DNA from: Bacteroidales bacterium UBA6401
Lineage (GTDB): Bacteria > Bacteroidota > Bacteroidia > Bacteroidales > UBA932
Assembly (NCBI GenBank): GCA_002438635.1
Contig: DJPX01000020.1
Location: forward strand, 1-64,000
Length of the DNA stretch: 64,000 nt
Direction: 5' to 3'
Made by a program: the position numbers and the translations under genes. Under the pieces are notes generated by a model, which made no database searches, was not told the origin of the DNA, and was given only the letters and a program-made list of their open reading frames with translations. Position 1 is the first letter of the stretch. Each line of letters begins with the position of its first letter. Positions 15,802 through 23,756 of this stretch are shown here, piece by piece.

Positions 15802-17003
15802 CATTACAGTCTTGTCTAAAGTGTAATATATGTGCTGAGGTGTGTCCTATGATGGAGGTTAATCCATTATATCCTGGGCCTAAGCAGGCAGGGCCAGATC
15901 AGCAAAGATATAGAATAAAGGACGCCGAGTTTTTTGATAAATCGCTTAAGTTTTGTCTTAATTGTAAGCGGTGTGAGGTGGCCTGCCCGTCTGGGGTTAA
16001 AGTGGGAGATATCATAACTCGCGCGAAGATTAAATATGGTAAATCGGAGCATTTCCTAAGGGATAAGATGTTAGTATCTACTGATTTTGTAGGTAATTTA
16101 GCTTCTTTTTTCGCCCCTATCGTAAATGAGGTTCTATCATGGGATTTTACAAAGGGTGTGCTTGACGCTACTGTCGGAGTCAGTTCTAAGGCCTGTATGC
16201 CTAAATATGACTCGGATCGCTTTGACCAATGGTTTAAAAGCGTGGCATCGAAGCAGAAAAAGTTCTCCCGTTTCGTGGAATATTTTCATGGATGCTATGT
16301 TAATTATAACTTCTCACAGCTTGGAAAAGACTTTGTAACCATTATGAATGCTTGTGGGTATGGAGTGCATTTGCTTGAAGGCCAATGCTGCTGTGGAGTT
16401 GCTATGATTGCCAATGGTTTTGCAGGAGAAGCAAAAAAAGCGGCTGAAACTAATCTCACAGCCATTAGAAAGACATCCATCCCTGTTCTTACCACTTCTT
16501 CTTCATGTACTCTAACCATTAAGGAAGAGTATTCTACTATATTGGAACAGAATACATCCGATATTCAGGATAAGGTAATGATGGCTGTCAAGTGGATTTT
16601 CGATAGGGTAGATAGTGGGGAAGTGAAATTGGCCTTTAAAAAAGACTTTAAGATGAAGGCCGTGTACCATACCCCCTGCCACATGCAAAGGCTTGGGAAT
16701 CAGATATACTCCATAAATCTTCTTAAGATGATTCCCGGCTTGGATCTTACTGTGCTCGAGCAGAAATGTTGCGGAATGGCTGGTACTTTCGGATTTAAAA
16801 AAGAGTACTATGATCTGTCTCAAAAGATAGGTAAGGTACTGTTTGATAGTATAGAGTCGCATAGTCCGGAGGTTGTGATAACAGATTGCGAAACATGCAA
16901 ATGGCAGATAGAAGCTGGTACTCATTTGCCAGTATTTAATCCTATCAGCATTCTCGCTAGAGCCATAGATATAGAACAAACTACTTGTATTAATGAAAAA
17001 TAA
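15780..17003 (+). CDS. glpC: anaerobic glycerol-3-phosphate dehydrogenase subunit C
   Basis: The protein has 407 residues. Two [4Fe-4S] ferredoxin motifs (CLKCNICAEVCP starting at residue 12 and CLNCKRCEVACP about 50 residues later) are followed by two CCG domains (GQCCCG and EQKCCGMAGTFG). This is the membrane-associated electron-transfer subunit that links GlpAB to quinone. The start lies 22 bases inside glpB, and the end overlaps glpT by 11 bases, so expression of the whole set is likely coupled. Confidence 0.92.
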   Translation: MREHDTLALQSCLKCNICAEVCPMMEVNPLYPGPKQAGPDQQRYRIKDAEFFDKSLKFCLNCKRCEVACPSGVKVGDIITRAKIKYGKSEHFLRDKMLVSTDFVGNLASFFAPIVNEVLSWDFTKGVLDATVGVSSKACMPKYDSDRFDQWFKSVASKQKKFSRFVEYFHGCYVNYNFSQLGKDFVTIMNACGYGVHLLEGQCCCGVAMIANGFAGEAKKAAETNLTAIRKTSIPVLTTSSSCTLTIKEEYSTILEQNTSDIQDKVMMAVKWIFDRVDSGEVKLAFKKDFKMKAVYHTPCHMQRLGNQIYSINLLKMIPGLDLTVLEQKCCGMAGTFGFKKEYYDLSQKIGKVLFDSIESHSPEVVITDCETCKWQIEAGTHLPVFNPISILARAIDIEQTTCINEK

Positions 17004-18486
17004 TAAATCCTTTGCTTTCTGGCAGTGGCGTATCATCGTGGTGTCCATGGTGGTGTATGCCATATATTATTTTGTACGAAAGAACTTTTCGATTGCTATG
17101 CCGGGCCTTACGGCCGAATATGGCATTACGAATACCAGTTTCGGCATTATAATAGCCCTGGGCTCGCTAATTTATGGCATGAGCCGTTTTATAAATGGTT
17201 TTATAGTTGAGAGGGTAAGTACTAAGCTGTTTATGGCTATAGGCTTGTTTTTGTGTGCATTGGCCAATTTCTGTTTCGGCTTTGGCGTGGATCTTTCGTA
17301 CTATATTACCGGTGTACACGAGGGACCACAGTTCATCAACATGCTTGTGCTGGTGATGGGGGTTACCATAGCTTTAAATCAGTATTTTCAGGGTTTTGGC
17401 TATCCTCCTTGTGCTAGAATGCTTCCTCAATGGATAGCCCCTTCGGAGTTATCTACGAAGATGAGTATATGGAACACTTCGCATAGTATAGGCTCTTTCG
17501 CTGCTGTGGTGATATGCGGGCTTATTATGACGAATATGGGGGCTGATATGAGTGGAGACAGCTCTATCGTGTCGCGTATCACAGCCAATCTTTCATCTAC
17601 GATTAAGGGATGGGATGGGATGAGCGCTGTGGAACAAAGTGAAAAGGTGATGGGCTATGCCTCACATTACGGGGCGTGGCGTTGGTGCTTTTTGATACCC
17701 GGAATAGTGGCAATAGGTGGCGCCGTGATTTGCCTGCTTGGCTTAAAGGACACCCCGCAAAGTGTTGGCCTTCCGGAGGTTAAGGGAACCGATACGGGAA
17801 AGGAGAAGATAAACGATATACCGGGAGCTCATAAGGCCTTTTTAAGGCACATGGTGTTTAAAAACAAATGGGTTTGGATGCTTTCTATTGCCAATGTTTT
17901 TGTTTACGTGCTTCGTATGGGCGTTCTGGATTGGGGGCCTAAATTCTTGACTGAAGATAGGGGTATGAATATAAAGGGAGCGGCTTGGTCAGTAGCTGTT
18001 TTTGAACTGACTGCTGTGGTAGGAACCATATTTGCCGGCTGGGCCTCTGATCATATTTTCAAAGGGCGTTCACATAGAATGTGCCTATTTTCTATGATAG
18101 GCGCAGTGATATTTTTTTCAATATTTGCTCTTTGTGAAGGTTTAAGCCCAGTAGCTTCCACTATTGTCCTTGCTCTAAGTGGTTTCTGTATATATGGCCC
18201 TCAAGCTCTTATCGGGATAGGTTCTGCCAATCAGGCCACTAAGGAAGCTTCTGCCACGGCTAATGGCCTAGCTGGAATCTGTGGATATATCGGTTCCGCG
18301 CTTTCCGCCTTGGGTGTAGGGTTCATAGCCGATCATTTCGGGTGGAAATATGTGTTTATCACATTCATAGCTATAGGGATTATAGGCTCTTTAGTGTTTC
18401 TTTTCATGTGGAAGGCTCCGCGTGACGGATATGAACGAAGTCGTAATTTTGCAAAATATATTTTAGGAGAAAATCATGAAGAATAG
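16993..18486 (+). CDS. glpT: glycerol-3-phosphate transporter (MFS)
   Basis: The protein has 497 residues and about twelve membrane helices. It belongs to the organophosphate:phosphate antiporter family. The N-terminal YFVRKNFSIAMPGL stretch with the conserved Arg, and the later QGFGYPPCARMLPQW stretch, match GlpT. It would exchange external glycerol-3-phosphate for phosphate across the inner membrane. Loops of about 60 residues between helices 5 and 6 (near GADMSGDSS) are longer than in E. coli GlpT. It overlaps glpC upstream by 11 bases and the glycosidase gene downstream by 11 bases. Confidence 0.9.
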   Translation: MKNNKSFAFWQWRIIVVSMVVYAIYYFVRKNFSIAMPGLTAEYGITNTSFGIIIALGSLIYGMSRFINGFIVERVSTKLFMAIGLFLCALANFCFGFGVDLSYYITGVHEGPQFINMLVLVMGVTIALNQYFQGFGYPPCARMLPQWIAPSELSTKMSIWNTSHSIGSFAAVVICGLIMTNMGADMSGDSSIVSRITANLSSTIKGWDGMSAVEQSEKVMGYASHYGAWRWCFLIPGIVAIGGAVICLLGLKDTPQSVGLPEVKGTDTGKEKINDIPGAHKAFLRHMVFKNKWVWMLSIANVFVYVLRMGVLDWGPKFLTEDRGMNIKGAAWSVAVFELTAVVGTIFAGWASDHIFKGRSHRMCLFSMIGAVIFFSIFALCEGLSPVASTIVLALSGFCIYGPQALIGIGSANQATKEASATANGLAGICGYIGSALSALGVGFIADHFGWKYVFITFIAIGIIGSLVFLFMWKAPRDGYERSRNFAKYILGENHEE

Positions 18487-20365
18487 TCGATACCTATCAT
18501 TTTGTTTCTTGCTTGTCCTTTGTTTTTCGTGTCAGCAAGAGAATCCGGTAACTCCGGATAAACCAGAACCTCCTTCTCCTACACCGGAGCCTTCGGAGTA
18601 TATAACGGATGCTGAGGCTGTCGCTTCCATGTGGCATAGTCGTTTTGCCGATGGAGTTAATTTCAGTTCTTCTGAAGATGTACAGAAAGCCAAGTGGATG
18701 TTGAATGGAAAGGCACATCCTACTTATAACAGGTCGCTAAGAAATGCTTCATCTGATCTTCGTTATGAGTTTGTCGGAGCGGAATGTATGCGATTTGTTT
18801 CAGAGTCGGACGGATATGCCATAACAATTCCTCTCGATTTGGGGCTTACAGCAGATTACACACTGGCAAAGTATGGACAGCGCTTTGAGAGTTCCGATGT
18901 CTCTCTTCGTGTAACACTGGAAAGGGTAAATCCGTATCCGGCGACGCAGGAGTACTATAGGATTTACACTGGCGAATGGCTTGACAGATATATTAATAAC
19001 TCAGCGTATATATCTCAAAACGGATTGCAGTATATAGAGAATACAGTGTTAGAGGATGAAACTCTTATGGAAGGATATAGTGTAAATATCTATTCTATAA
19101 AGGCTAAAGGGTTGGATATGCCGTATTATAAGATAGCTCTAGTGCGTCCAGTAGGTCAGTGGGCCAAGTTCGGATTCTTGCTTTTCAAATGCCGGAACAG
19201 TTCTGATTTAGGCCAATTCGAGTCTATCCTTAAAACGTTTAAGGTGATATCTAATTTTGGTACTTCTAAAAACTATCTGGAACCTCAAAAGGCTCTCGCT
19301 AATCCTAAGTGGAATGCTCAAACAGCGCGTTATTATGAAAAACTGCTGACTCAGAAGACTTTTGATTTCGGCGTGTTTAGCTATAGTATGCCTGGGGATA
19401 ATGAACCGGATAATGTAGCAGCGCAGCGAGAAAAGCTTCGCGCGGAAACAGATAGACTGGAAGAAGCCTTCGGACGACACTTTGATATTATGCCTACATA
19501 CACGCACATCGCGTGGTATTCTTCAAAGATGGAGTTCCCTTGCACACTTGCAGCAGAATTCGCTGGTGGTGACGGATTTAACTCTAAGCCTGTGCTTCAG
19601 TTTACTTATCAATTCACGACGAATAATAACAATGTCAGCTCTTATAACACTACTGAGTGCCAAACGCCAATGTTTGATATTTTAAAGGGCGTGTATGATG
19701 ACGATTTTAAAAAGTTAGCCTCGCAGATTAAGGCTTATTCTGCTCCTGTACTGTTCAGACTTAACAATGAGATGAATTCGGACTGGACAAGTTATTGTGG
19801 CATGATGACGCTATGTGATCCGGAGATTTTCATTCAGACATGGAGGTATCTTTATGATTTGTTTGAAAGAGAGGGCGTCGATAATTGTATTTGGATATTT
19901 AATCCGATAGCGGTTAGTTGTCCTTATTCAAAGTGGGGAGAGAATCTTTCGTATTACCCGGGCAATGACTATGTGCAGGCCCTGGGTGTTACTAATTATG
20001 AGATGGGGAATAATGTTCCGTTCGAGTCTTTTAGAGATCGCTATACCCTAGTGTACAAAACGAATAAAGATCTTTTCGGACAGATGCCATGGATTATCAG
20101 TGAATTTGCATGTGGAAGCGGTGGCGCTACATCAGGAGAAGAGATGCGAAACGCTTCTTATCAGGCGCAATGGGTTCATGATATGTTTAAGGATTTTATA
20201 GATTATGATGCTAATCCGTATCTTCATCCTTTGAAGGGAGGCGTCTGGTTTAACTGTAACGATTATTCTGGAGAACAGACGACTAACTTCCTGAGATTAG
20301 ATCCTTCACTTACTCAGACATTGGAAGAGTTTAGATGGGGATTTGAAAATATGTACAAAAATTAG
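18476..20365 (+). CDS. GH26-like glycoside hydrolase lipoprotein
   Basis: The protein has 629 residues. A type II signal ends with CFSC, giving a lipidated Cys19 followed by a Pro-rich linker. An N-terminal domain of about 250 residues is unassigned. The C-terminal domain resembles family GH26 (beta-mannanase clan GH-A): RLNNEMNSDW contains the probable acid/base Glu432, and WIISEFACGSG contains the probable nucleophile Glu543. The substrate is unknown. Its start lies inside the glpT stop region, so it belongs to the glp transcript, which hints at a glycerol-containing substrate; that link is inference. Confidence 0.7.
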   Translation: MKNSRYLSFCFLLVLCFSCQQENPVTPDKPEPPSPTPEPSEYITDAEAVASMWHSRFADGVNFSSSEDVQKAKWMLNGKAHPTYNRSLRNASSDLRYEFVGAECMRFVSESDGYAITIPLDLGLTADYTLAKYGQRFESSDVSLRVTLERVNPYPATQEYYRIYTGEWLDRYINNSAYISQNGLQYIENTVLEDETLMEGYSVNIYSIKAKGLDMPYYKIALVRPVGQWAKFGFLLFKCRNSSDLGQFESILKTFKVISNFGTSKNYLEPQKALANPKWNAQTARYYEKLLTQKTFDFGVFSYSMPGDNEPDNVAAQREKLRAETDRLEEAFGRHFDIMPTYTHIAWYSSKMEFPCTLAAEFAGGDGFNSKPVLQFTYQFTTNNNNVSSYNTTECQTPMFDILKGVYDDDFKKLASQIKAYSAPVLFRLNNEMNSDWTSYCGMMTLCDPEIFIQTWRYLYDLFEREGVDNCIWIFNPIAVSCPYSKWGENLSYYPGNDYVQALGVTNYEMGNNVPFESFRDRYTLVYKTNKDLFGQMPWIISEFACGSGGATSGEEMRNASYQAQWVHDMFKDFIDYDANPYLHPLKGGVWFNCNDYSGEQTTNFLRLDPSLTQTLEEFRWGFENMYKN

Positions 20366-20372
20366 AAAAAAA

Positions 20373-20404
20373 TTTGCATATTTCAGACTGATTGCCTACA
20401 TTTG
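20373..20404 (+). promoter_or_regulatory. promoter of the tRNA-Lys pair
   Basis: A TTTGC element at 20373-20377 and a TACATTTG -7 element at 20397-20404 are spaced by 20 bases after the TTTG. The first tRNA begins 22 bases downstream, so transcription should start roughly 10-15 bases before it. Confidence 0.65.
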
Positions 20405-20425
20405 CAATCCCTTTCGAGGGCGGAA

Positions 20426-20498
20426 GACTCGTTAGCTCAGTAGGTAGAGCATCACACTTTTAATGTGGGGGTCTCGGGTTCGAGCCCCGAACGAGTCA
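20426..20498 (+). tRNA. tRNA-Lys (UUU)
   Basis: This is a 73-nt cloverleaf. The acceptor arms GACTCGT and ACGAGTC pair perfectly. The anticodon loop CTTTTAA gives UUU, and the T-arm has GGTTCGAGCC. No CCA is encoded. Confidence 0.95.
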
Positions 20499-20517
20499 CA
20501 AGTTTGAAAATATGATT

Positions 20518-20590
20518 GCATCCTTAGCTCAGTTGGTAGAGCAACTGACTCTTAATCAGTGGGTCTAGGGTTCGAATCCCTAAGGATGCA
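20518..20590 (+). tRNA. tRNA-Lys (CUU)
   Basis: This is a 73-nt cloverleaf with acceptor arms GCATCCT and AGGATGC. The stem ACTGA/TCAGT closes the anticodon loop CTCTTAA, giving CUU. It lies 19 bases after the UUU-lysine tRNA and is probably co-transcribed with it. No CCA is encoded. Confidence 0.93.
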
Positions 20591-20591
20591 C

Positions 20592-20628
20592 AAAGGCGGT
20601 TAGAAGTGAAAACTTGTAACCGCCTTTT
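20592..20628. terminator. bidirectional intrinsic terminator
   Basis: An 11-bp perfect stem, AAAGGCGGTTA (20592-20602) and TAACCGCCTTT (20617-20627), has a 14-base loop. Flanking A and T runs give a poly-U tail in both directions, so it can end both the tRNA transcript and the convergent ffh transcript. Confidence 0.85.
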
Positions 20629-20631
20629 CGT

Positions 20632-21951
20632 TTATCTCAGTCCTTTTAGTCTTGCCGCCAGTGACCCGTCCATAGCCATTTTCATCATCTTTTGTGAATT
20701 TTCAAACTGTTTTATCAGTTTATTCACGTCGGCTATACTAGTTCCAGAGCCCGCTGCGATACGTTTTCTTCTAGAGCCATTGAGGCACTCCGGGTGTTCG
20801 CGCTCGTATGGTGTCATGCTTTTTATTATAGCTTCCGTTCCTTTAAAGGCTTTGTCGTTATCAATATCTACATCTTTTAACGCTTTTCCCATACCAGGAA
20901 GCATACCGGCGAGGTCTTTTATATCGCCCATCTTACGTACTTGCTGTATCTGCTCGTAGAAGTCGTTAAAGTTAAATCTTCCCTTGGCAATTTTCTTTTT
21001 CATCTCACGAGCCTGCTTCTCGTCGTATTGTTCTTGGGCTTTTTCAACGAGCGAAACCACATCGCCCATCCCAAGTATACGATCTGCCACTCGTGAAGGG
21101 TAAAAGACATCAAGGGCTTCCATTTTTTCGCCTGTGCTGACGAATTTTATAGGCTTTCCGCTGACGGCCTTTACAGATAGAGCTGCACCACCGCGCGTGT
21201 CACCATCCATCTTGGTAAGAACCACGCCATCGTAGTCTATGGCATCGTTAAAGGCTTTAGCACTAAGAACTGCATCTTGACCTGTCATGGCATCAACGAC
21301 AAAGAGAGACTCGCTAGGACTTACTGCCTGATGCATGGCTCTTATCTCCTGCATCAATTCTTCATCTACGGCTAGGCGTCCTGCTGTATCGACAATAACT
21401 GTGTCGTAGCCATCGGCTTTAGCCTGGCTTATGGCCTGTTTGGCAACTTTGATAGGGTCTTTTTCCCCATCTATGCTGAATACGGTAACGCCTATGCCTT
21501 CGGCGAGGGTTTTTAACTGTTCTATAGCAGCCGGCCTAAACGTATCACAGGCCGCCAGGAGTACTTTGCGCCCTTTTTTCTTTAGGTATAGGGCCAATTT
21601 CCCACAAAATGTGGTTTTACCAGAACCATTAAGACCCGCTACTAGTACGACGGCAGGGGAGCCTTTTAGATTGACAGAGGACGACTCACTTCCCATAAAC
21701 TGAGCAAGTTCATCGTGAACTATCTTTATCATCATCTGTTGTGGCTTTACGGCGGTAAGTACATTTGAGCCAATGGCTTTTTTCTTTACCTCATCGCAGA
21801 ATTCTTTAGCTACCTTATAACTGACATCGGCGTCGAGCAGTGCTCGGCGGACTTCTTTAAGGGTTTCGGATATGTTGATTTCGGTGATTTTCCCTTCACC
21901 TTTCAGGTTTTTTAGTGAACGTTCTAATTTTTCACTGAGGTTCTCAAACAT
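20632..21951 (-). CDS. ffh: signal recognition particle protein Ffh
   Basis: The protein has 439 residues. The N domain is followed by a GTPase domain with GLNGSGKTTF (P-loop), DTFRPAA, DTAGR and TKMDGD, and then the methionine-rich M domain (MLPGMGK, the SRRKRIAAGSG signature helix, and QKMMKMAM). It binds signal sequences and 4.5S RNA and delivers ribosomes to FtsY. ATG 21951 starts at the standard MFENLSEKLE. It converges with the tRNA-Lys pair across a shared terminator. Confidence 0.97.
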   Translation of the reverse strand: MFENLSEKLERSLKNLKGEGKITEINISETLKEVRRALLDADVSYKVAKEFCDEVKKKAIGSNVLTAVKPQQMMIKIVHDELAQFMGSESSSVNLKGSPAVVLVAGLNGSGKTTFCGKLALYLKKKGRKVLLAACDTFRPAAIEQLKTLAEGIGVTVFSIDGEKDPIKVAKQAISQAKADGYDTVIVDTAGRLAVDEELMQEIRAMHQAVSPSESLFVVDAMTGQDAVLSAKAFNDAIDYDGVVLTKMDGDTRGGAALSVKAVSGKPIKFVSTGEKMEALDVFYPSRVADRILGMGDVVSLVEKAQEQYDEKQAREMKKKIAKGRFNFNDFYEQIQQVRKMGDIKDLAGMLPGMGKALKDVDIDNDKAFKGTEAIIKSMTPYEREHPECLNGSRRKRIAAGSGTSIADVNKLIKQFENSQKMMKMAMDGSLAARLKGLR

Positions 21952-21999
21952 AATCAGTCTCTTTTGAAAATTGGGAAGCAAATTTAAGGATTTTATATG

Positions 22000-22007
22000 T
22001 ATTTTTG
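22000..22007 (+). promoter_or_regulatory. -7 promoter element of the 5'-nucleotidase gene
   Basis: TATTTTTG fits the TAnnTTTG consensus and lies only 7 bases before the ATG at 22015, which would imply a very short or absent leader. No clear -33 element was found at the right distance. Confidence 0.35.
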
Positions 22008-22014
22008 CCTTGGT

Positions 22015-23745
22015 ATGAAAAGATTTTCTTTAATAGCATTTGCGACCGCTCTTTTGCTTGCAAGTTGTAATGAACGAAGCGGCGAATATACACTGGATAT
22101 ATTGGCCACGAACGATGTCCATGGTGCGTGGTTCGATCGTGGTTATGTGGATGGAAAACTAAAGCCATCTCTAATGGCTGTCAATACTTATGTGGATAGC
22201 ATTCGAAACGCCAGTGGAAGTGATAAGGTATTGTTATTGGACTCAGGAGATTGCTTGCAGGGCGATAATGCTGCCTATTATTTTAATTATGTCGACACTG
22301 CCGATGTCCATCTATTCCCGAGGATTGCAAAGTATATGGGATACGATGCCATAACTGTGGGGAATCACGATATAGAAACTGGCCCAAGGGTTTATGATAG
22401 GGTCACAAAGGAATTGGCAAGTAGGGGTATCCCATTTCTGGCAGGTAATGCTCTTAAATCGGATGGAACGCCGTATTTCCCTGAATATAAATTATTCAAA
22501 CGTGGTGGATTAAAGGTTCTCGTGCTAGGTTATACTAATCCTAATATACAAGCTTGGCTGGATAAGAGCCTATGGCCGGAGATGGATTTCGTTTCACTTA
22601 TTCCATTCGTTCAAGAAAGAGTCGATGCTATAAAAGCGCAGACTTCGCCGGATGTGGTGGTGGTAAGTGTTCACAGCGGTACAGGTAAAGGAGATGGCTC
22701 TATATTGGAGGCTCAGGGGCTTGATCTTTTCAGGAGTCTGAAGGGTGTGGATGTGCTGCTATGCTCCCACGACCATCTTCCGAGAGTGGAGAATTCAGAT
22801 AGTATATGCTTGGTTAACACAGGGAGCCGTGCTAAGAATTTAGGCCATGTCACTTTAACTCTAAAATACGAAAAGGGAAAGCTGGTGTCAAAAAGCATTG
22901 ACTCGGAGTTGATAAAGATAGATCCGCGCAGGGTGGATCAGAAGATGGAAGCATTTTTCGCCTCAGACTATGAAAAAGTTAAGGATTTTACTTTGAAACC
23001 GGTGGGCTCGCTGGGGGAGGATCTTTACACGCGATATGCTTTTGCCGGGCCATGTTTTTATATGTCTCTTATCCATAAAGTTCAGTTGAGTGAAAGCGGT
23101 GCTGATATATCATTTAGTGCTCCACTTACTTTTAATGGTAAATTATCTAAAGGTCAGTTAGTCTTTAATGATATGTTCACGCTATATCCATACGAGAATA
23201 GCCTATGCGTGCTTTCTTTGACGGGGAAGGAGATAAAGAACTATCTGGAGTTTTCTTATGATAGATGGGTAAAGAATCCTTCAGTGGATGGACATATATT
23301 CAGAATGTCGTCCCGCTCAAGTGAGCGCTATGACACTTCGCGCTGGTCTTTTGATTATCCTAGCTTTAATTTTGATAGTGCTGCAGGGGTAAACTATACT
23401 GTAGATGTGACTAAGCCTTATGGGAGGCGGGTAGTTATAAGTACACTTTCCGATGGTAGGGTTTTTAGTATGGACACTACATATAAGGTAGCTATGACTT
23501 CTTATCGCGCAGCCGGGGGAGGAGACCTTCTTCTAAAGGGCGCCGGGCTTGACAGAGAACAGCTGGCTCAAAGGCTAGTAGCTCGTTATCCAGAAATCAG
23601 AGATATGGTTTATAAGTTTATAGGCTCTCATAAAGAAGTGTCTGAAAGTGAGCTCAGTGGCATAGGCAAATGGAGTTTTGTCCCATCCCGACTATCCGGT
23701 GCGGCTTTAGAACAGGATATGTCTTTACTATTCGGGCCTCAGTAG
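22015..23745 (+). CDS. 5'-nucleotidase/UshA-family lipoprotein
   Basis: The protein has 576 residues. A lipoprotein signal ends LLLASC. The metallophosphatase domain has the expected metal motifs ATNDVHG, DSGDCLQGD, VGNHDIE, SVHSGTGKGD and CSHDH. The C-terminal 5'-nucleotidase substrate domain follows, with FNDMFTLYPYENSL and the SYRAAGGG segment. It probably dephosphorylates nucleotides or related phosphate esters in the periplasm or at the outer membrane. The substrate cannot be told from sequence. It diverges from ffh and converges on the ABC-F gene. Confidence 0.88.
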   Translation: MKRFSLIAFATALLLASCNERSGEYTLDILATNDVHGAWFDRGYVDGKLKPSLMAVNTYVDSIRNASGSDKVLLLDSGDCLQGDNAAYYFNYVDTADVHLFPRIAKYMGYDAITVGNHDIETGPRVYDRVTKELASRGIPFLAGNALKSDGTPYFPEYKLFKRGGLKVLVLGYTNPNIQAWLDKSLWPEMDFVSLIPFVQERVDAIKAQTSPDVVVVSVHSGTGKGDGSILEAQGLDLFRSLKGVDVLLCSHDHLPRVENSDSICLVNTGSRAKNLGHVTLTLKYEKGKLVSKSIDSELIKIDPRRVDQKMEAFFASDYEKVKDFTLKPVGSLGEDLYTRYAFAGPCFYMSLIHKVQLSESGADISFSAPLTFNGKLSKGQLVFNDMFTLYPYENSLCVLSLTGKEIKNYLEFSYDRWVKNPSVDGHIFRMSSRSSERYDTSRWSFDYPSFNFDSAAGVNYTVDVTKPYGRRVVISTLSDGRVFSMDTTYKVAMTSYRAAGGGDLLLKGAGLDREQLAQRLVARYPEIRDMVYKFIGSHKEVSESELSGIGKWSFVPSRLSGAALEQDMSLLFGPQ

Positions 23746-23756
23746 AGTTTCATTCA

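Noticed and set aside
16512..17063. 183-codon open frame antisense to glpC/glpT
   Set aside because: It is opposite two clearly assigned genes and has no domain or promoter.
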